Assembly: GCA_023458095.1 (NCBI GenBank) | Contig: JAEXAS010000015.1 | Coordinates: forward strand, 1-64,000 | DNA: 64,000 nt | Source of the DNA: Actinomycetes bacterium | Lineage (GTDB): Bacteria > Actinomycetota > Actinomycetes > Propionibacteriales > Propionibacteriaceae | Direction: 5' to 3' | Part shown: positions 7,851-16,213 of the stretch, in pieces | How the letters are laid out: every line of letters begins with the position of its first letter | How positions within the stretch are numbered: position 1 is the stretch's first letter | Made by a program: the position numbers and the translations under genes | Notes under the pieces: model-generated | Told to the model about the DNA's origin: nothing | The model's database searches: none | The model's input: the letters and a program-made list of their open reading frames with translations, nothing else

Positions 7851-9629
7851 TCAGGAGCAGTTCGCCGCACCCTTGCTGGTGCCGCAACCCTGGTTGACCC
7901 AGTCGCCCAGACCCGCAGCGGTGCGACCGTAGCTGTCAGTCGCGTGGGCGGTCCACTCATAATGATCCAGCGCATAGTCGGTGCCGACGGTCTTTCCGGC
8001 CCGGTAGAACCGAACCGCATCGTCACTGCCGAGGCCGAAGCCGCCGCTCACCGAGTCGATGTCGACCACGTAGTAGCCGCTCGCAGCGATCGTGGTGTTC
8101 GCCGGAATGGTGTAGACGTGAGTGTTGTCGCTGTCAGAAAGCTGGGCGCCATCCAAAGAGATGGCCTGGTCGGAGGTGTTGTACAACTCGATCCAGTCCC
8201 CCGGGGTGCCGCCGCTGGACTCGATCTCGTTGAGCACAACCCAGGAGATGTCCGGGGTGATGGTCGAGGTGAAGTCGTTGGCGGTGCCGTAGGTGGACGC
8301 ATGGGTGGTCGTCCAATTGCCGGCTCCATCGCGTCCATAGGTAACCGGGGCGTGGGCGGTCCAAGACCGGGAGTCCACCGGGGAAGCCGCAGTCAAGTCC
8401 GTGGCATCGGCTGCGAAGAGCCGCACCGAATCCGTGTCGCCGAAGCCGAATGCTCCATCACCCAGCGAGGGAGCATCCACCGAGAAAGCGGCCAGCGCCC
8501 CGGCGGCCACGGTGGTTCCGGACGGAATTCGGAACACATGGCCATCGTTATTGTCGGAGATGATGGCCTGGCCGAGGTCGATCGTGGCGCCGGTGGTGTT
8601 CCTCAGCTCCACCCAATCTCCATGGGTGTCGTCACCAGAGCTCTCCACCTCGTTGATCACCACGCCGGCGATGTCGGGAACCGAGATGCTGGTGAACTGG
8701 TTGACCGCTTCATAGGTGCTCGCCGAGGTTTGCGACCAGGTTCCGGCTCCGGGAACCGTCCGTCCCCAGGTGATCGTGGCGTGGTTCGTCCACGTGAAGC
8801 TGTCGATCGCGGTGGCCAGCGCGGTGTCGCCAGCAGCGAACAGCCGCGCCTTGTCGGCTGAACCCAGGCCGAAGCTGGTGGCACCGGTATCGGTCCGGAA
8901 TGCCCTGTAGCCGTAGCCGGCGATCGTTGTGCCGGACGGGATTACCAGCACATGGGCATCCTCACTGTCGGAGAGCATCGCACCGTCGAGGGTCACCGCG
9001 TTGGCGCTGGTGTTGTACAGCTCGATCCAGTCGCCGTGGCTAATGTCGCCATTGGACTCCACCTCGTTGATCCGCACCGAGGTGATATCGGCAGGATTCC
9101 CGGTCGGGAACACATTGGCCGTGGCGAAGGTGCCGTAGGCAGTGGTGGCCCAAACGCCCTCCTCGTCGGAAGAGACCCGCTGGCGACCGTAGGTCGTCGA
9201 CGCGTGAGCGGTCCAGCTGTAGCTGTCGACCAGCCTCGCGCTGTCCGACAGATCGGTAGTGCCGGCCTCGAACAACCGGGCTGAGTCCTCTGACCCGAGC
9301 CCGAAACCGCCAGTCCCGTCAACGGTGAATGCCTGGAATCCGCCGGCGGTCAGGGTGACCGAGCCAATGGTGTAGACGTGGCTGTTGCTGTTGTCGGACA
9401 GGATGACGCCGGTCAGATCGACGTCCTCGTCGCCGTAGTTGTACAGCTCGATCCAATCGCCGTGAACGGCGTCGCTGTTCGACTCGACCTCATTGATCAC
9501 CACGGTGCCAAGGTCGGTCGTGGTTGCCCAAGCGGGCGAAACGCTCCCGATAGCCACGCCCAGCGGCAGGCATGCCGCCAGAACGGGCAGCGCAATTGCG
9601 CGCAGGCTGCGCGCAGCATCATGTTTCAT
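7851..9629 (-). CDS. secreted protein with four lamin-tail (LTD) domains
   Basis: 592 residues from the ATG at 9629 (GAGGGAG upstream); the 21-codon upstream extension reads through the leader and is not used. The signal peptide (about 1-36, hydrophobic AIALPVLAACLPLGVAIG) ends near AWA|TTT. Four LTD repeats of about 130-140 residues follow, each beginning VVINEVESN...HGDWIELYN or a variant (VRINEVESNGD, VVINEVESSGDD, VVLNEIESSGG) and containing ILSDN, a HVYTI/HVFRI strand, a FGLGS.D..RLF segment and W.AHA..TYGR. LTD domains are beta-sandwich modules found on exported nucleases and surface proteins. Here there is no enzymatic domain, no sortase motif and no C-terminal anchor. The C-terminus has a cysteine pair (GCGTSKGAANCS). 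Divergent from the LRR protein gene. A binding or structural role is likely but unproven. Confidence 0.87.
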   Translation of the reverse strand: MKHDAARSLRAIALPVLAACLPLGVAIGSVSPAWATTTDLGTVVINEVESNSDAVHGDWIELYNYGDEDVDLTGVILSDNSNSHVYTIGSVTLTAGGFQAFTVDGTGGFGLGSEDSARLFEAGTTDLSDSARLVDSYSWTAHASTTYGRQRVSSDEEGVWATTAYGTFATANVFPTGNPADITSVRINEVESNGDISHGDWIELYNTSANAVTLDGAMLSDSEDAHVLVIPSGTTIAGYGYRAFRTDTGATSFGLGSADKARLFAAGDTALATAIDSFTWTNHATITWGRTVPGAGTWSQTSASTYEAVNQFTSISVPDIAGVVINEVESSGDDTHGDWVELRNTTGATIDLGQAIISDNNDGHVFRIPSGTTVAAGALAAFSVDAPSLGDGAFGFGDTDSVRLFAADATDLTAASPVDSRSWTAHAPVTYGRDGAGNWTTTHASTYGTANDFTSTITPDISWVVLNEIESSGGTPGDWIELYNTSDQAISLDGAQLSDSDNTHVYTIPANTTIAASGYYVVDIDSVSGGFGLGSDDAVRFYRAGKTVGTDYALDHYEWTAHATDSYGRTAAGLGDWVNQGCGTSKGAANCS

Positions 9630-9669
9630 AGCGTGATACTCCCTCTGTGTTGTGGGCACAATGGAGAGC

Positions 9670-9708
9670 GCTGGGTTGAACCTCAGCTCCAATGAGGTTC
9701 AACCCAGC
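9670..9708 (-). promoter_or_regulatory. perfect 16-bp inverted repeat in leader of LTD gene
   Basis: Left arm 9670-9685 (GCTGGGTTGAACCTCA), 7-nt loop, right arm 9693-9708, no mismatch. It lies 40 nt before the LTD start. In RNA it is a strong hairpin; in DNA it could be an operator. No T-run follows on the minus strand, so it is not a simple terminator. Confidence 0.75.
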
Positions 9709-9768
9709 TCCCTTGCACCCGGGTTGACTGACCTCACGAGACCCGCCGATCAGGCATCGTCACACAGC

Positions 9769-9795
9769 CGAGACCGACGGGGTGGTTCGGTCTCG
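9769..9795. repeat. 9-bp perfect inverted repeat
   Basis: CGAGACCGA, 9-nt loop, TCGGTCTCG. Possible operator site or RNA hairpin within the divergent region. Confidence 0.5.
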
Positions 9796-10050
9796 ACAAT
9801 GCTCTCCTCAGACGGAGACTTCGACAACAAGCAACACAAATACTGAAGTTGAACTGTTGAAGCAATTGTTGCCACCTCCTGCCGAAGCACAACCCAAGAA
9901 TTAACGCAATGTTTCCTTGCCCTTGATAGCCCACCGTGCGCTCATACGGAATTCACCGGAGTAATTCCTAGGATTGCGCACCGAATTACGCACTACGGCC
10001 AAGCTCCTGCTGTTCTGTGTGGAATTCGCTACTCATCGAGGAACTACGAC

Positions 10051-13000
10051 ATGCCTGTGCTCAATGCCTCAAGAACGCACCACCTTCACCCACCGAGGAC
10101 ACGCCCACCACTGCGCAAGACCATCGCATTGCTGCTCGCCGCGCTGCTGGCGATGACCACACTGGTGATGGTGTCGCAAACGGCCCACGCCGAGGGGACC
10201 GACATCGTCAACATGCCTGACGTGAACCTCAAAGCCGCGGTCAACACCGCCTTGGGTGGCGGACGGGCCCCGGATGCAGACTTCACCTATGCCGACGTTG
10301 CCCGGTTCACCGGTCTCACCGCGGGCAGCGCAACCGAGGCGATTGACGATCTCACGGGGATGGAAGCCTTCGTGAGCCTCACCCAATTCACCATTAGCCC
10401 ATCGGCGCCGGACAATGGATTCTCTGATCTGACACCGCTGCAGAATCTGACCAAGCTCACCAAGCTCTACCTCTACAACGGCAAGGTCACCGACCTGAGC
10501 CCGCTTGCTGGCCTGACCGAGCTCACGTACCTGAACCTCACCGGCAATCGCATCTCCGACATCAGCCCGATCGCCGGGCTGACCAAGCTGGACGCATTGA
10601 TCCTGGCCTCGAACCAGATTTCCAGCATCGACACACTTCCCGCTTCGGATTTCGCTTCCGGCGGCCTGAATCTCATGAACAACCAGATCAGCGATGTGAG
10701 TTCGCTCGCCAGCAAACTGACCTCCACGAAGATCCTGGTTCTCAATCTGAAGAACAATCGAATTTCCGACCCCTCCCCCATCGCTAAGAAGTTCGCGTCG
10801 AGTTCTCTCAACATCTCCTCCTCGACAAAGGGAGTGCTTCTTGCGGGCAACCGGATCAAGGACTTCTCCTCCTTTTCTGGCTGGTCAGCCCTGACCGACA
10901 CCTCGAAGAACCTCCTCGGGCAGGTGATCTACGTCGGCGCCTACCCCGCCGATGGAGCTCACGTCTTCCTCACCTCCGCCAAGGGCACGCCCGCTTCGGT
11001 AGCAGCCGCCGACGGCAGCTACGACACCAGCACCGGCCTTCTCACCTTGGTGGATCCCGCCGCAACCACCATCGCGGTATCCCCAATCTGGACGGTGTAC
11101 TTCCAGCACGATCCCGAAGACTCCGGCACTCGCATCGGAGATGCCGAGGGCAACGAGCTGACCGCAACGGCGAAGATCGGTGACCTGCTGACGGTGTCGG
11201 CCAAGGGCGATCTCTTCACCACCACGCCGTGTGCCGCCGACTACTCCTACCGGTGGCTGCGCGACGGCAAGGAGTTCTCCGGCAACACCTACTTCGGCGA
11301 GTGGAGTCTTCCGCAGAACGAACTCAACGGCGGTGGGGACGCCAGCAATGTCTCCTCCTGGCTGGGCGGACCGGGCACCCATGACTTCTACCGGGTCTCG
11401 GCCACCGATGTCGGGCACACCTTGTCCGTTCGAGTGAGCTGTGTCAGCGATTCCCGTTCGGCGACCTCACCTCAGACCGCGACCGTGGAAGCCGCCGAGG
11501 CCGAATTGCCAGTCGTCCAGACTCTGTCCGACACCACCCAGTACGTCGTCTCCGGCGAAGTGCGCCCGAAAATGCTGCACATCCTGTCCGGCGTGGTCGG
11601 GGACCCGACCAATCCCACCTTGCCGATCTACATCGGCCAACTCGACGCGAACAACAGACTCGTGAATCCGGAGTCGCTCACCGTAGCGGTCACCGCCGTC
11701 ACCTCTTCCGGCGATTCCCCGCGACCGGAGGTCAACGATGTGACCATCACCGGAACCGGCGCCGAGCGCGTGGTCTCGGTCAACCCGACCCAGAAGATCG
11801 GTACCAACGGCCCGGCGACCATCACTGTGACCGTCACCGGCGCAAACGGCAAGACTGCCACCTTGGACATCCCGTACAAGGCTTCGGTTGCGACCACTCC
11901 CACCAGCCGAGTGCTGCTGGGGACCAGCGACGCGTCTTCGGCGATTTCGGTCGGGGACGGCTACTGGCTGGTAGCCGATGATGAAGACGACCTGATCCGG
12001 CTCTACGACTCGACCGCCTCCAGCCGCAATGTGAATCAGTTCCTGCCCTACTCGGGAAGCAGCGCCGGTGAGATCGACTTTGAAGCCTCCGCACGTAAGG
12101 GCGAGGGGATCTACTGGCTCGGCTCGCACAGCAACGCCAAGGACGGATCGCTGGAGAGTTCGCGCTACCGGATCTTCCGCACCACCGTGTCCGGCAGCGG
12201 CGTGAAAACCGCGCTGAGTGCGGACGGTGCGTATGCCGGCCTGCGCACCGACCTGGTGAGCTGGGACACTGCCAACGGCAACGCCCTGGGCTTCGCAGCG
12301 GGCGCCAAGAAGGGAGTCGGACCCAACGAACTCGGTGGCTTCGACATTGAAGGTGCAGAGTTCTCCCCCGATGAGAAGTCGCTCTACCTCGGCATGCGCT
12401 CTCCGGTATCGCCGACCGCTGTCGGCGGCAAGGCGGTGATCGTGCCGGTGACCAATATCGACGCGGTCATCGATGGCACCCAGAATCACGCCAGCTTTGC
12501 CGATGCGATCCTGCTCGATCTCGGCGGTGACAGCATCCGCGAACTGCGCAGGAACGATCGTAACGAGTACCTGATCCTGTCAGCGAAGGCCGGCGGCGAC
12601 AGTGATGCGAGCAGTCAGCACCTGTGGGCCTGGGACGGCCAGCCCGACAGCAAACCGCGGCTGTTGAGCACCCATCTGCCGACCGACGTCGAGCCGGACC
12701 ACACCGACAACGCCGGCGCTTGGGAGGGTATCGGCGAGATGCCGGCACGGCTGGTGCCCGGCGCCCAGGTTCGGCTGATCATGGATCAGGGCTACGACCT
12801 GTTCTACGACTCCGGCAATACGAATAAGAAGGCGGGCTTCGACAGCAAGGCCCGTACCGATGTCGTCACCCTCACCGGCGCAGTCGGGACCATGGCCGAG
12901 GCCAGCGACCCCGGCGATTTCGGCGCGCAGGCGGTCAGCACCCTCAGCGCGCCACGGAAGGTGACCCTGACCAACACCGGCTCCAACCCGCTACACGTCG

Positions 13001-14316
13001 GCAAGATCACCACCGTCGACTCCGACAGTGCCTCGGCTGATGACTTCCTGATCAGCGCCGACGCCTGCGCGCAGACAACCTTGGCCCAGGACGAGACGTG
13101 CACCGTCACCGTCCGCTTCGCTCCGGCCCGAGATGACACCGCCTCGGAGGCCCAGTTGCGGATTGCCAGCGATGTTCCAAGCAAAGCCACCGTCGTTACT
13201 CTCACCGGTTCTTCCACCAAGGCGCCGGCTCCAGCGCCGACACCACAGCTCATCGCCGGTACCCTGGTCACCCTCGGCACGGCAACCGTGGATCAGACGG
13301 TGGTGGTCGTACCCAGCGGCTGGAGCACCGGCGCGTTATTCGCCTACCAGTGGCTGATGGACGGCGCACCGATCGCTGGGGCCACCCAGGCGAGGTACAC
13401 CCCGACAGCCTCCGATGCGGGCAAGACGCTGACTGTGTCGGTAACCGGCTCGCTGACCGGTGCCGCCGATGTCAGCCGGGTCAGCGATCCGGTGCGCGTG
13501 GGCACCGCCCAGCTCACTGCGGCGACTCCGGTCATTTCCGGCGTAGCCCAGGTCGATCAGACCGTCGTCGCCGCCGCCGGAATCTGGACCGAGGGCACCA
13601 GCCTCAGCTACCGCTGGTTGCGCAACGGCAAGGCCATCGCCGCAGCCACCGGTGCCAGCTACCGGCTGACTGCTGAGGATGCCGGCACGATCCTGGTCGT
13701 CGAGGTGACCGGCACCAAGCCCGGCTACGACACCCAGCTTCGCAACTCCACGCCGGTCTTCGTTTCCGAAGGCAGTCTGACGGCGAACTCGCCGGTCAGC
13801 GTGCCCACCATCAATGGCCTGGCCCGACCCGACCATGTTGTGCGGGTCAACGCCGGAGCCTGGCCGGCCGGGGTACGGCTCAGTTATCGCTGGCTTCGCG
13901 ACGGCCGCCCTATTGCGGGCGCGACCACCGCCAGCTACCGGATCTCCGGCAGCGATGCCGGTCATGGCCTGAGCGCCCAGGTGTTCGCCAACAAGACCGG
14001 CTACACCACGGTCATTGCCACCTCCCCCACCGCCATCGTGGGCAAGGGCACGCTGGCCTCCTCCCGTCCCCGCATCTCGGGAAGCACGAAAGTCGGCAAG
14101 AAGCTCACCGCCAAGCCTGGCCGGTGGAGCACCGGGGTCCGATTCAGTTACCGCTGGCGCGCGAACGGAAAGATCATCGCCAATGCGACCGGTTCGACGC
14201 TCCGACTGACCCGCAAGCTGCGCGGCGCCAAGATCTCGGTGACCGTGATGGCCACCAAGACCGGGTACAACACTGTGAGCAGAACCTCGAAGTCCACCAA
14301 GAAGGTCCGCCGCTGA
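10051..14316 (+). CDS. large secreted LRR / Ig-like / DUF3616-like / Ig-like repeat protein
   Basis: 1421 residues. Signal peptide with a long basic n-region (1-23), hydrophobic core IALLLAALLAMTTLVMV and cleavage near AHA|EG (48). Leucine-rich repeats of internalin type at about 105-290 (LTKLTKLYLYNGKVTDLSPL, LTYLNLTGNRISDISPI, LILASNQISSI, LNLKNNRISD). An Ig-like module at about 370-480 (YSYRWLRDGKEFSG). At about 615-880 a region resembles DUF3616 (IYWLGSHSNAKDGSLESSRY, GGFDIEGAEFSPDEKSLYLG). A choice-of-anchor-D-like module follows (VTLTNTGSNPLHVGKI, CTVTVRFAP), and four Ig-like repeats of about 85 residues end the protein (SYRWLRNGKAIAAATGASYR and relatives). No LPxTG and no terminal membrane helix; the tail is basic (SKSTKKVRR). 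Probably a secreted or non-covalently held surface protein for binding. The substrate is unknown. Confidence 0.88.
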   Translation: MPVLNASRTHHLHPPRTRPPLRKTIALLLAALLAMTTLVMVSQTAHAEGTDIVNMPDVNLKAAVNTALGGGRAPDADFTYADVARFTGLTAGSATEAIDDLTGMEAFVSLTQFTISPSAPDNGFSDLTPLQNLTKLTKLYLYNGKVTDLSPLAGLTELTYLNLTGNRISDISPIAGLTKLDALILASNQISSIDTLPASDFASGGLNLMNNQISDVSSLASKLTSTKILVLNLKNNRISDPSPIAKKFASSSLNISSSTKGVLLAGNRIKDFSSFSGWSALTDTSKNLLGQVIYVGAYPADGAHVFLTSAKGTPASVAAADGSYDTSTGLLTLVDPAATTIAVSPIWTVYFQHDPEDSGTRIGDAEGNELTATAKIGDLLTVSAKGDLFTTTPCAADYSYRWLRDGKEFSGNTYFGEWSLPQNELNGGGDASNVSSWLGGPGTHDFYRVSATDVGHTLSVRVSCVSDSRSATSPQTATVEAAEAELPVVQTLSDTTQYVVSGEVRPKMLHILSGVVGDPTNPTLPIYIGQLDANNRLVNPESLTVAVTAVTSSGDSPRPEVNDVTITGTGAERVVSVNPTQKIGTNGPATITVTVTGANGKTATLDIPYKASVATTPTSRVLLGTSDASSAISVGDGYWLVADDEDDLIRLYDSTASSRNVNQFLPYSGSSAGEIDFEASARKGEGIYWLGSHSNAKDGSLESSRYRIFRTTVSGSGVKTALSADGAYAGLRTDLVSWDTANGNALGFAAGAKKGVGPNELGGFDIEGAEFSPDEKSLYLGMRSPVSPTAVGGKAVIVPVTNIDAVIDGTQNHASFADAILLDLGGDSIRELRRNDRNEYLILSAKAGGDSDASSQHLWAWDGQPDSKPRLLSTHLPTDVEPDHTDNAGAWEGIGEMPARLVPGAQVRLIMDQGYDLFYDSGNTNKKAGFDSKARTDVVTLTGAVGTMAEASDPGDFGAQAVSTLSAPRKVTLTNTGSNPLHVGKITTVDSDSASADDFLISADACAQTTLAQDETCTVTVRFAPARDDTASEAQLRIASDVPSKATVVTLTGSSTKAPAPAPTPQLIAGTLVTLGTATVDQTVVVVPSGWSTGALFAYQWLMDGAPIAGATQARYTPTASDAGKTLTVSVTGSLTGAADVSRVSDPVRVGTAQLTAATPVISGVAQVDQTVVAAAGIWTEGTSLSYRWLRNGKAIAAATGASYRLTAEDAGTILVVEVTGTKPGYDTQLRNSTPVFVSEGSLTANSPVSVPTINGLARPDHVVRVNAGAWPAGVRLSYRWLRDGRPIAGATTASYRISGSDAGHGLSAQVFANKTGYTTVIATSPTAIVGKGTLASSRPRISGSTKVGKKLTAKPGRWSTGVRFSYRWRANGKIIANATGSTLRLTRKLRGAKISVTVMATKTGYNTVSRTSKSTKKVRR

Positions 14317-14338
14317 CCCGGCAGCCAAGCCTGGCTTG

Positions 14339-14360
14339 GGCCGAGCCATCGGCTCAGGCC
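14339..14360. terminator. hairpin between convergent LRR and ABC-F genes
   Basis: GGCC-GAGCC, loop ATC, GGCTC-(A)-GGCC. It overlaps the ABC-F stop codon. A second imperfect CCAAG/CTTGG element lies just before it. There is no T-run, so activity is uncertain. Confidence 0.4.
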
Positions 14361-15952
14361 AGGCTGACCAGTTCGAGGTAGTCGGGGTTCCACAGATCCT
14401 CCACGCCGTCGGGGAGCAGGAGCACCCGATCAGGTTCCAGAGCGGTCACCGCACCCTCATCGTGAGTGACCAGCACCACAGCGCCGGGGTAGTCGCGCAG
14501 GGCGGCCAACACCTCGGCTCGGGAGGCCGGGTCGAGGTTGTTGGTCGGCTCGTCCAGCAGCAAGACATTGGCTGCGCTCACCACCAGCATCGCCAGCGCC
14601 AACCGCGTCTTCTCACCACCGGACAGCACCCGGGCAGGCTTTTCCACATCATCGCCGGAGAACAGGAAGGAGCCCAGAATCTTGCGGACCTCGGTCTCGT
14701 TGAGTTCCGGGGAGGCGGTGATCATGTTGTCCAACACGCTGCGCGAAACATCCAAGGTCTCGTGTTCCTGGGCGTAGTAGCCAAGCCGCAGCCCGTACCC
14801 AGGGCGAACCTGGCCAGTGTCGGGCTCTTCGAGCCCCGAAAGCAGCCGGAGCAAGGTGGTCTTTCCGGCGCCGTTGAGGCCCAGGATCACCACCTTGGAT
14901 CCCTTGTCGATGGCTAGGTCGACGGCGGTGAAGACCTCCAGTGACCCGTAGGACTTGCTCAACTCGGTGGCCGTCAGCGGGGTCTTGCCGCAGGGTGCTG
15001 GCTGTGGCAGTCGGATCCGCGCCACTTTGTCAGCGGCTCGCGCCTCGTCCAGGCCCGCCAGCAGCTTCTCGGCACGCTTGGCCATGTTCTGCGCCGCGAC
15101 GGCCTTGGTGGCCTTGGCCCGCATCTTGTCGGCCTGGGCCATGAGAGCGTCGGCCTTGCGTTCGGCATTGGCTCGTTCCCGCTTGCGACGCTTCTCGTCG
15201 GTTTCCCGCTGGACGAGATAGCGCTTCCAGTCCATGGCGTACAGGTCCATTTCGGCGCGGTTGGCGTCCAGGTGGAAGACCTTGTTCACGCAGGCCTCGA
15301 GCAGGCCGACATCGTGGGAGATCATGATCAATCCGCCCGAATAGCTCTGCAGATAGCTGCGCAGCCACACGATGGAATCCGCGTCCAAGTGGTTGGTGGG
15401 TTCGTCCAGGAGCAGGGTGTCCGCCCCGGAAAAAAGGATCCGGGCCAGTTCCACCCGGCGCCGCTGACCACCGGACAGAGTGCGCAGCGGCTGGGCCAAG
15501 ACCCGATCGGGCAACCCCACATTGGCCGCAATGCGCGCCGCCTCGGCTTCGGCGGCGTAGCCACCGGCCGCAGCGAGCTCAGCCTCGGCGCGCGCATAGG
15601 AAGCCATGGCCTGTTCCTGGGCCTCACCGTCAACCTCGGCCATCGCCATCGAGTAGGTGTTGAGTCGGCGCAGAATCTGATCCAGTCCGCGAGCGGACAG
15701 GATTCGATCCTTCGCCAACTGGTCCAAGTCGCCGGTGCGGGGATCCTGGGGCAGGTAGCCCAACTGCCCCGAGCGGGAGATCTGACCAGAGGCCGGCAAC
15801 CCTTCGCCAGCGAGAATCCGGGTGAGGGTGGTCTTGCCGGCACCGTTGCGTCCGACCAATCCGATCTTGTCGCCAGCAATCACCTGGAAGGAGATAGGCG
15901 ACAGCAACAGCCGGGCACCGGCTCGAACTTCTACATCTTTGGCTACCAACAT
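14354..15952 (-). CDS. ABC-F family ATP-binding protein (ribosome-associated type)
   Basis: 532 residues with two ATPase domains and no membrane segment. Domain 1: GRNGAGKTT, LSGGQRRRVELAR, TLLLDEPTNHLD. Domain 2: GLNGAGKTT, LSGGEKTRLALA, VLLLDEPTNNLD. Between them is the charged linker (about 240-310, rich in Lys/Arg/Glu: KRRKRERANAERKADALMAQ) typical of ABC-F factors that act on ribosomes. Members tune translation or protect against 50S antibiotics. No leader peptide or attenuator is seen upstream, so a housekeeping role is more likely than an inducible resistance role. Subfamily assignment needs a tree. Confidence 0.9.
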   Translation of the reverse strand: MLVAKDVEVRAGARLLLSPISFQVIAGDKIGLVGRNGAGKTTLTRILAGEGLPASGQISRSGQLGYLPQDPRTGDLDQLAKDRILSARGLDQILRRLNTYSMAMAEVDGEAQEQAMASYARAEAELAAAGGYAAEAEAARIAANVGLPDRVLAQPLRTLSGGQRRRVELARILFSGADTLLLDEPTNHLDADSIVWLRSYLQSYSGGLIMISHDVGLLEACVNKVFHLDANRAEMDLYAMDWKRYLVQRETDEKRRKRERANAERKADALMAQADKMRAKATKAVAAQNMAKRAEKLLAGLDEARAADKVARIRLPQPAPCGKTPLTATELSKSYGSLEVFTAVDLAIDKGSKVVILGLNGAGKTTLLRLLSGLEEPDTGQVRPGYGLRLGYYAQEHETLDVSRSVLDNMITASPELNETEVRKILGSFLFSGDDVEKPARVLSGGEKTRLALAMLVVSAANVLLLDEPTNNLDPASRAEVLAALRDYPGAVVLVTHDEGAVTALEPDRVLLLPDGVEDLWNPDYLELVSLA

Positions 15953-15980
15953 TGCCGCGCCAGATTACCTGGCCGTCGGA

Positions 15981-16211
15981 CTAGGCCGAACCACTGTTCG
16001 ACGGGCGCCCCCGCTTGGGAAGGGCGCCAGCATTGCGCGGCGCCCGCCCGGCGGCGGCCAGCGCCTGCCGCAGCAACACTTCGACCTGGGCGTTGACCGA
16101 GCGCAGATCATCGGCCGCCCACCGCGCCAAAGCCTCATGGACGGCAGGGTCGAGCCGAAGCAGGACCGGCTTTCGTTTCCGGCCTGCTTCGGCTTGCGGT
16201 GACTCACTCAT
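15981..16211 (-). CDS. small ribbon-helix-helix-like DNA-binding protein
   Basis: 76 residues from the ATG at 16211. The core KPVLLRLDPAVHEALARWAADDLRSVNAQVEVLLRQAL has the strand-helix-helix pattern of Arc/MetJ/CopG proteins. N- and C-terminal tails are polar and basic. Only 2 nt separate the upstream SPFH stop from this ATG, so the two genes are translationally linked. This gene pair is common in actinobacteria by my recollection. A role as regulator of the SPFH operon is a guess. No toxin-like gene is beside it, so it is not a clear antitoxin. Confidence 0.75.
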   Translation of the reverse strand: MSESPQAEAGRKRKPVLLRLDPAVHEALARWAADDLRSVNAQVEVLLRQALAAAGRAPRNAGALPKRGRPSNSGSA

Positions 16212-16213
16212 GC

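Larger units (their letters stand above)
9630..10050. other. 421-nt divergent intergenic region between LTD and LRR genes
   Basis: Holds no credible ORF. It contains two perfect inverted repeats (9670-9708 and 9769-9795), an AT-richer half (about 9830-10000) than the surrounding DNA, -10-like TAGGAT at 9969-9974, and the ribosome site GAGGAACTACGAC before the ATG at 10051. Transcription in both directions must start here. Confidence 0.7.

Noticed and set aside
14354..15952. inducible antibiotic-resistance ABC-F
   Set aside because: No leader peptide or attenuator hairpin upstream; only a 28-nt gap to the RHH gene.
15981..16211. antitoxin of a toxin-antitoxin pair
   Set aside because: The neighbour is an SPFH membrane protein, not a toxin; no PIN, RelE or MazF-like frame nearby.
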